Shown: in pieces, positions 59,290 to 64,000 of the stretch
Numbering within the stretch: the stretch's first letter is position 1
Layout of the letters: the number at the start of each line of letters is the position of its first letter
From: Bacteroidaceae bacterium
GTDB lineage: Bacteria > Bacteroidota > Bacteroidia > Bacteroidales > Bacteroidaceae
Assembly (NCBI GenBank): GCA_024699495.1
Contig: JAILPK010000066.1
Span: 48,445-112,444 of the forward strand
Length of the DNA: 64,000 bases
Direction of reading: 5' to 3'
Translations under genes and position numbers: made by a program
The notes under the pieces: generated by a model
What the model saw: the letters and a program-made list of their open reading frames with translations, nothing else
What the model was told of the DNA's origin: nothing
Databases searched by the model: none

Positions 59290-60579
59290 ATGGAGGTTGA
59301 TCTGTTCGGCTTAGAGAGGTTCGTAACAGCACAGGACTCTTACGATTCCTACAGCAGCGCTTTGCGGGAAGTAAAAGGTGGGCGGAAACAGTCCCACTGG
59401 ATGTGGTATGTGTTCCCCCAAATCCAAGGATTAGGACATACCGTAACATCACATAAATACAGTATCAAATCTCTTCTTGAAGCAAATGCTTATCTGGAGC
59501 ATGCCACGTTGGGCAAGCGCTTGCGGGAGATAACGTGCGCGCTGCCAGTTCATGGTGATGCGGAAAGGATTTTCGGAGCGACAGATGCTATGAAACTGCG
59601 TTCCTGCCTGACATTGTTTGATATTGTCTCTCCGGATGAAATCTTCGCCGACTACCTTGAAAACTATTTCGATAAAGAGAGGTGTCAGCACACGCTGAAG
59701 TTCGTTTCATCAGAGTTGTCATACTATAAGAACGAAGATGCATTCACCCGAAATGGCATCAAAGAGGTCCCCAGAGCTTTCTTGGAAGGCATCGACGGAT
59801 CCAAGACGCTGACATATAACAACTGTTTAGGCACAATATCGGATCTGCTCGGCCGGGGCGAAACGATGCGCATGCTTGTCTCCCGTCATCTGTGGGATAA
59901 GAGTGACTTCTCGGCATATAGGATATCTAACTTAAGACAGAGAATCTTGAGTTACATGAGAAGCATATTTCAGATAATTGCGGACAATGTAAAGGACGAT
60001 AACTTATACCGTGAGATGAATGACATCTACGCCCGCAACAAAATGTCCGGGGACACTCAGCTGTTACTGACAGCAGATTCCTTCGACATATTTTGGAAAG
60101 AACACTGTCATGACACGCGTGTAAGAACATTATTTGATACGCTGATAAAAGACTCCCTCTGCAGACCTGTCAGGGGAACCGGAGAACGAATCTATAATGG
60201 ATTGGCTCGCCCCAAATATACGCCCGACGCCGTTTCCTCGCTGAAGGCTGATGAGGTGTTCGTCTTCGGCAGCAACTTACAGGGTTACCACGGAGGTGGA
60301 GCTGCCAGAGCGGCCCTGAAACGGTTCGGGGCAATCTGGGGACAGGGTGTGGGACTGCAAGGCCAGAGTTATGCGATTCCCACCATGCAGGGAGGTGTGG
60401 AAACTATAAAACCGTATGTTGACCAGTTTATAGCCTTTGCCAAAGGACATCCCGAATTATTCTTCTATGTCACGCGCATCGGGTGTGGCATTGCCGGATT
60501 CACAGATAGCGAGATTGCTCCTTTGTTCAGCGATGCTATTGGCATTGACAACATCTGTCTGCCCGAGTCATTCATATAA
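59290..60579 (+). CDS. DUF1810 domain fused to a GSN-x-x-G-x-H-GGGAA domain
   Basis: A 429-residue protein with three parts. Residues about 1-145 match DUF1810 (ERFVTAQDSYDSY, GRKQSHWMWYVFPQIQGLG, MKLRSCLTLFDIV). Residues about 146-310 are not recognised and are helical and charged. Residues about 320-429 form a compact Gly-rich domain with VFVFGSNLQGYHGGGAARAAL, GQSYAIPTMQGGVETIKPYV and TRIGCGIAGFTDSEIAPLF, found widely in bacteria and phages as a stand-alone protein of unknown function. The GGG-AA and GxGIAGF loops recall nucleotide- or ADP-ribose-binding folds, but that is only a resemblance. It is the last gene of the operon. The combination of domains with Nudix and ARH enzymes suggests ADP-ribose or NAD chemistry. 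Confidence 0.75.
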   Translation: MEVDLFGLERFVTAQDSYDSYSSALREVKGGRKQSHWMWYVFPQIQGLGHTVTSHKYSIKSLLEANAYLEHATLGKRLREITCALPVHGDAERIFGATDAMKLRSCLTLFDIVSPDEIFADYLENYFDKERCQHTLKFVSSELSYYKNEDAFTRNGIKEVPRAFLEGIDGSKTLTYNNCLGTISDLLGRGETMRMLVSRHLWDKSDFSAYRISNLRQRILSYMRSIFQIIADNVKDDNLYREMNDIYARNKMSGDTQLLLTADSFDIFWKEHCHDTRVRTLFDTLIKDSLCRPVRGTGERIYNGLARPKYTPDAVSSLKADEVFVFGSNLQGYHGGGAARAALKRFGAIWGQGVGLQGQSYAIPTMQGGVETIKPYVDQFIAFAKGHPELFFYVTRIGCGIAGFTDSEIAPLFSDAIGIDNICLPESFI

Positions 60580-60604
60580 AAGCACTTCAGGCGGGCGGTC
60601 TGAG

Positions 60605-60656
60605 GTCTGAGGGCCTCACCCCCGACCCCTCTCCCGTGGGCGAGGGGGAAGCGGCA
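60605..60656. repeat. GC-rich remnant related to the 46.92-kb element
   Basis: GGCCTCACCCCCGACCCCTC followed by a GGGCGAGGGGG segment, in the inverted sense compared with 10.31 and 46.92 kb. Probably the same dispersed family, decayed. Confidence 0.45.
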
Positions 60657-60769
60657 GAGCCGCGATTAAGCCGCGGAGCGGTTGTAGAGGCTGGCCCGTT
60701 GGGGCCAGTGGCCCAGAAAACTTAGTGGCCCCAGAAGCCCCAGTAGCCCTAAAAAAGATTACGGCCAAC

Positions 60770-60796
60770 AGCTTAAACCCCTTAAACCCCTTAAAC
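60770..60796. repeat. CCCCTTAAA repeats, locus C
   Basis: CTTAAACCCCTTAAACCCC followed by TTAAACTG: three 9-bp units, the complement of GGGGTTTAA, at the convergent end between the DUF1810 gene and the flavoprotein gene. Confidence 0.7.
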
Positions 60797-62629
60797 TGCG
60801 GCCTTGGCCGCCATTGCTCCTGTTGCCAGCGCGGCGGCTGCCAAACCCGCCAGACGACCGTTGACAACGATATCGGCCACGCCATTGCCACCCAGACGGT
60901 TGGCACCATGGAGACCGCCCGTCACCTCGCCTGCGGCATAGAGTCCGACAATGGGGGTGCCGTCTGCACGCAGCACCTGTGTTTGCGTATTCACGCTCAG
61001 ACCGCCCATCGTATGATGAATGGCCGGAGTCACCCGAACGGCATAGAACGGCGGCGTATCCAGTGATACCGGCATGGCAGTGGCACTGCGCCCGAAGTCA
61101 TCGTCACGGCCTGCTTTCTGCTGGATGTTATAGCGGCTGATGGTCTGCGAGAGTGTTTCGTCAGGGACGCTTACTGCGGCAGCCAATGCTGCGATGGTGT
61201 TGCCTTCGCTGAGCAGGTGTTGGCTGGTGTAGGTCTCTATGGAAGCCAGCGACTTACGTACTTTTTGGTCAAAGACAAGCAACGCCTCGCCTTGCGTCTG
61301 TGCAAGGATGGCAGCCGACACCACGTCACGCGTGTCCATCTCATTGCAGAAGCGCTGTCCTTTGTTGTTCACTAATATGGCTCCGTTGCCCCGGACTGCC
61401 TCGGTGATAAGGATGTGACTGTTGGCCTCTGCTGTGGGGTGAATCTGAATGTTTGCCATCTGTACTGTAGCGCCTCCGATGTTTGTCACCCATGCGAAGG
61501 CATCGCCGGTGGCTCCCGGGTGGTTCAACGTTGCAAAGCCGCTGAGCGAAGGCTGTAGCTGTGCCACCATTGGGATATTAGCCCCGAAACCGCCCGTGGC
61601 AATAACGACTGCCTGCGCCGCTAGCTTATAGCTGCTGCCATCAGCATTCTGCACGCGAACACCTGTCACACTGCCATCTGCTGCCGAGAGCAGACCCGTA
61701 ACTCTGTTGGATGTGCGAAGCTCTATATTCTCCTTCTGACAGGCCGCTTTGAGAATCTTCATCAGGTGCGGCCCGATGGCCGAACCGCCCTTAGGACGAT
61801 GTGTGCGCCTCACGCTGCTGCCTCCCATCAGTCCCACGTCTGTAAGGTCGGCGCCAAGCCCCGTAAGCCACGAGATGGTGGCTGACGCATTGTTTACCAG
61901 ATTTCTCACTAACGACGGGATGTTTTCGTATTTTCCGCCTCGCATGGTGTCGTCGTAAAACAGTTGTTTGGAGTCCTCGATACCAAGCTCTTGCTGGATG
62001 GCCGTCTCTGCCGCATTGATTCCGCCTGTGGAATAGTTGGTATTGCCACCTAAGATGCCCTGCTTCTCCAGAACCACAATCTTCAATACACTGTCTGTCT
62101 CTGCAGCGGCCACGGCAGCAGAGAGACCGGCGCCACCGGCACCAACCACCACGATGTCGCACGTGCCGTCTGTGTAGTTCTTGTCTGCATCGGCTGTTCT
62201 TCCCATTGCCGCTTGCAGGGCCGTGTTGATAGCATCAATCACACCTGTTGAAGTCAGTGTGGCACCGCTGATTCCATCTACCTCAACGCTCATCAAGTCC
62301 CTCCTTCCGAGAGCCTTTTCTACAAGACTGTTGATGGCATCCTGGGCGAAGACTGATTCCGACTGGCTGACCATGGTTACCTGTTCCACTTGATGGTTCC
62401 TCACCAACACTTTGACGATGATGCTTCCGCTGCGTCCCTCTCCGGTGCCCGTCCATTCTCCGTCATTCAGTACAAGGTCTGCAGTTTCCGTCGGCGTATC
62501 ATCGTCCGAACACGAACTCATCGCCATAATAGAGCTCAAAACGAAGAGGACGGTAAGGGCTGAGAATGAACGGGCACAAAAAGAAATAATCTGTTTTGTC
62601 GAGCGTTGGAACTTGGAAAATGTTGTCAT
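60791..62629 (-). CDS. Flavinylated FAD-dependent reductase lipoprotein (fumarate/urocanate reductase-like)
   Basis: A 612-residue exported flavoprotein. A hydrophobic signal (about residues 24-38) ends in a lipobox-like MAMSSC, so it is likely a lipoprotein. Residues about 50-140 are an FMN-binding domain with the flavinylation motif SGATLTSTG, in which FMN is attached through phosphoester to Thr by ApbE. The FAD domain (about 155-612) starts IVVVGAGGAGLSAAVAA and carries the fumarate-reductase-type loops HPTAEANSHIL, EAVRGNGAILVN, HHTMGGL and GEVTGGLHGANRLGGNG. It should reduce a small acceptor such as fumarate, urocanate or another enoate, in the periplasm or outside. The acceptor and electron donor are not known; no ApbE gene is here. 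Confidence 0.9.
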   Translation of the reverse strand: MTTFSKFQRSTKQIISFCARSFSALTVLFVLSSIMAMSSCSDDDTPTETADLVLNDGEWTGTGEGRSGSIIVKVLVRNHQVEQVTMVSQSESVFAQDAINSLVEKALGRRDLMSVEVDGISGATLTSTGVIDAINTALQAAMGRTADADKNYTDGTCDIVVVGAGGAGLSAAVAAAETDSVLKIVVLEKQGILGGNTNYSTGGINAAETAIQQELGIEDSKQLFYDDTMRGGKYENIPSLVRNLVNNASATISWLTGLGADLTDVGLMGGSSVRRTHRPKGGSAIGPHLMKILKAACQKENIELRTSNRVTGLLSAADGSVTGVRVQNADGSSYKLAAQAVVIATGGFGANIPMVAQLQPSLSGFATLNHPGATGDAFAWVTNIGGATVQMANIQIHPTAEANSHILITEAVRGNGAILVNNKGQRFCNEMDTRDVVSAAILAQTQGEALLVFDQKVRKSLASIETYTSQHLLSEGNTIAALAAAVSVPDETLSQTISRYNIQQKAGRDDDFGRSATAMPVSLDTPPFYAVRVTPAIHHTMGGLSVNTQTQVLRADGTPIVGLYAAGEVTGGLHGANRLGGNGVADIVVNGRLAGLAAAALATGAMAAKAAV

Positions 62630-63044
62630 AATTCGTATTTTTTATTGGGCAAATAAATACTGTATTTCTCAAAGATATTACATCTCTTATTAAGACGAAT
62701 AGCCCACTTTAGTATCGATTATATTTATGTGAAATCTATAAGAGTCAGACGTTTGCAGGAGAACTTATCAGATGCTTTAACGAGCGATGAAGTCACGCTG
62801 TCAGATGCTCGTGGTCTGACTAAATAATCTCGTCTGCAAAGATACAAATAACTAATTTAACTCCGACAAAATGCAGTGCCATTTTTATTGGATGCCGATA
62901 AAAAACATGATGTTTTCCTAATTTATTCCGATTTTATACAGTTTTGAACTACTTTTTTAGTCTTTTAGTTGGAACTTGTATTTTAAAGCGTAATGTTTAC
63001 ACCATGTCCTCAAATACTTTTACTGTAGATTACGAGCAAATAGA
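62630..63044. other. Intergenic region with possible promoters for the flavoprotein
   Basis: No gene is supported. On the minus strand TATCTTTG boxes lie at 62837-62844 and 62670-62677. The first has TTTG about 22 bases upstream and would give a 200-base leader; the second would give a leader of about 35 bases. A GTCAGA/TCTGAC pairing lies in the long leader, near 62800-62820. A small reading frame at 63004-63129 is not convincing. Confidence 0.45.
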
Positions 63045-63082
63045 AACGAGGCAAGCACCTGTTTCCAATTCCTTGCCTCGTT
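63045..63082 (+). terminator. Terminator-like hairpin
   Basis: AACGAGGCAAG and CTTGCCTCGTT form a perfect 11-bp stem followed by TTCC. It lies in the non-coding region; no gene ends immediately before it on the plus strand, so it may stop an unidentified transcript or act on minus-strand transcripts. Confidence 0.6.
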
Positions 63083-63128
63083 TTCCACTAAGTCTGCTCT
63101 TTCTACTACTCTTTTACAGCTGGTTTTA

Positions 63129-63227
63129 GGAGTTCAAGGGGTTCAAGGGGTTCAAGGGGTTCAAGGAGTTCAAGGGGGGCAAGGAGTTCAAGGGGTTCAA
63201 GGAGTTTAAGGGGTTCAAGGGGTTCTA
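63129..63227. repeat. Eleven tandem 9-bp units, locus D
   Basis: The units are exactly 9 bases, consensus GGGGTTCAA with variants GGAGTTCAA, GGAGTTTAA and GGGGGGCAA. They run from 63129 to 63227. Loci A, B and C hold the related GGGGTTTAA form. The period of nine keeps a reading frame, but no start codon precedes it and TAA stops it at unit nine. Confidence 0.9.
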
Positions 63228-63434
63228 TGGTATATGTTTAAGTTTAGATGTTTTGATGTATAATTTAAGCAGACTAAACCTGAATCAGATGAATGAAGGT
63301 TTAAATCTTCAAGTTTTGAGGTGCGTGTATAAATATGAGTAAACAGTAAATTATGGCTGGCCGATGAAAGCATATAAGCCTCTCCATCTGCATACCAATC
63401 ATAGGGAAACGATTATTGGAAGAACAAGTCAAAT
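63228..63434. other. Intergenic sequence, left flank of dispersed repeat copy 2
   Basis: No gene is seen. From about 63375 it aligns with the left flank of copy 1 near 24535 (GGGAAACG and neighbouring bases). Confidence 0.45.
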
Positions 63435-63522
63435 TACATCGGGGAGTATGCTGCAATACATCAAGGGTTAATTCAGTTTACATCGAGGTGTAACCCACTT
63501 CACACTAAGGTGTATTTGCTTG
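63435..63522. repeat. Four tandem 22-bp units, copy 2
   Basis: Units begin at 63435, 63457, 63479 and 63501, exactly 22 bases apart, with TACATC starts in the first three and CACACT in the fourth. The flanks (GTATTTGCTTGTATGGCTGA and GATGCGAAGCG further on) match those of copy 1 at 24592-24679. Confidence 0.85.
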
Positions 63523-63882
63523 TATGGCTGAATGTGATGCTATGCAAACCGAAGTAAGTAGAGTTATAATGCAAGATGCGAAGCGGTGTGCTCTGAGGCA
63601 GGTATAGTTGTAATGCAGGTTATGATGCGGTGTGGCTCAAAAATGGGTAAAATTGGGTGCAAGAATCAGAGCAAGGTGTGGCATTGCATGAGGCTTCTTA
63701 CCTTTTGCTGAAAGTGAGACGAACACCTATGACAACAGATGATAGACAGCAGACGTGGTTGAGCAATGAGGAGTGAGGGCTCAATGATGAGGGGCTCAAG
63801 CATCGGATTTAAGCTTGAAGATAGGGTCACTGATATGTGGCAAGGCAAGGCGGGACAAAAGTAAGCGTATCCGCTTTGACGC
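63523..63882. other. Intergenic sequence, right flank of dispersed repeat copy 2
   Basis: The first about 130 bases correspond to the right flank of copy 1. Beyond that, no gene or structure is recognised. Confidence 0.4.
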
Positions 63883-63914
63883 CTTGCTAACATCCCGATA
63901 AGTTTCTACCTTTG
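63883..63914 (+). promoter_or_regulatory. Promoter near the right edge
   Basis: CTTG (63883-63886), 20-base spacer and TACCTTTG (63907-63914). It points rightwards out of the window, to a transcript starting near 63921. Confidence 0.65.
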
Positions 63915-63942
63915 CATACTCGTTTTTAAGGATTATGCAAAT

Positions 63943-64000
63943 ATGGAAAAACTGACAGCAGGTGCCCTTTATGAAAAGACCTGGCACCTTTTTATTTCTG
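63943..64000 (+). other. Start of a transcript with hairpin (possible gene start, small RNA or attenuator), cut by window edge
   Basis: ATG at 63943 opens a reading frame MEKLTAGALYEKTWHLFIS that runs off the window. In the same place AGGTGCC (63960-63966) and GGCACCT (63983-63989) form a 7-bp stem followed by TTTT, which looks like a terminator. An earlier ATG at 63934 gives the short peptide MQIWKN. It may be a gene start, a small RNA of about 75 bases, or a leader with attenuator. The window is too short to tell. Confidence 0.4.

Noticed and set aside
63004..63129. Small reading frame of 41 residues before the 9-bp repeat
   Set aside because: It has a hydrophobic end but contains a perfect 11-bp hairpin typical of a terminator and has no clear promoter; probably non-coding.
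63129..63209. Collagen-like Gly-Val-Gln repeat reading of the 9-bp array
   Set aside because: The frame is open through the array, but no start codon lies between the upstream stop at 62991 and the array, and a TAA ends it at unit nine.

Overview
The window is a stretch of a Bacteroidales chromosome (phylum Bacteroidota). Three lines of evidence support this. There is a porU-porV-ispF block of the type IX secretion system, with gene order as known from Porphyromonas. Many genes are preceded by the Bacteroidota promoter pair TTTG and TAnnTTTG about 19-21 bases apart. Most genes lack a Shine-Dalgarno sequence. Other typical content is type III glutamine synthetase, a Rho with a long disordered insertion, a TrpB2-type synthase, and MetH without its activation domain. 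I see no rRNA, insertion sequence, prophage or CRISPR array, and one tRNA (Thr, CGT).

Layout. 0-10 kb (minus): ispF (cut by the window edge), a secreted Sel1-repeat protein, porV, porU, a FAH-family hydrolase and a CotH-like secreted protein. 10-13.5 kb (minus): the rplM-rpsI-rpsB-tsf operon, with a folded 5' leader right after a near-perfect promoter and a second possible leader before rpsB. 13.6-18 kb: gdhA and a His-rich zinc/cadmium-type P-ATPase with a 7-1-7 operator. 18-23 kb (minus): TPR protein, ribH, smpB, metH and a DMP19-like protein. 23-24.4 kb: recF and a DciA/DUF721 gene. 24.4-34 kb (minus): folate cyclo-ligase, S41 protease, dCMP deaminase, M3 peptidase, Crp regulator, glnN, mltG. 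34-39 kb: tRNA-Thr, trpB2 with a Trp leader-peptide attenuator, an orphan membrane protein, rho. 39-46.9 kb: ABC-F ATPase, CstA transporter, GH31 glycosidase and the P5C dehydrogenase pruA. 47-53 kb: a gluzincin lipoprotein, Xaa-Pro aminopeptidase, a hydroxyproline dehydratase (HypD-type glycyl radical enzyme), a Bcp peroxiredoxin and the radical-SAM activase. 53-57.4 kb (minus): SulP transporter and UvrA2. 57.7-60.6 kb: a three-gene ADP-ribose/NAD-type operon. 60.8-62.6 kb (minus): a flavinylated fumarate-reductase-like lipoprotein. The last 1.3 kb is repeat-rich and non-coding.

Two regions stand out as systems. (1) pruA, Xaa-Pro aminopeptidase, HypD and its activase together could take hydroxyproline-containing peptides to glutamate. 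HypD dehydrates trans-4-hydroxyproline to pyrroline-5-carboxylate, PruA oxidises that to glutamate, and gdhA elsewhere in the window could deaminate it. (2) The Nudix/winged-helix protein, ADP-ribosylglycohydrolase and DUF1810-fusion protein form a compact operon. It has strong Shine-Dalgarno sites that its neighbours lack, which suggests an acquired ADP-ribose processing or defence-type module.

The window is also rich in non-coding structure: two dispersed arrays of four 22-bp units, a 9-bp GGGGTTYAA repeat family at four intergenic sites, GC-rich palindromic remnants, a Trp attenuator and candidate r-protein leaders. All function calls are from sequence reading alone; no database search was run.
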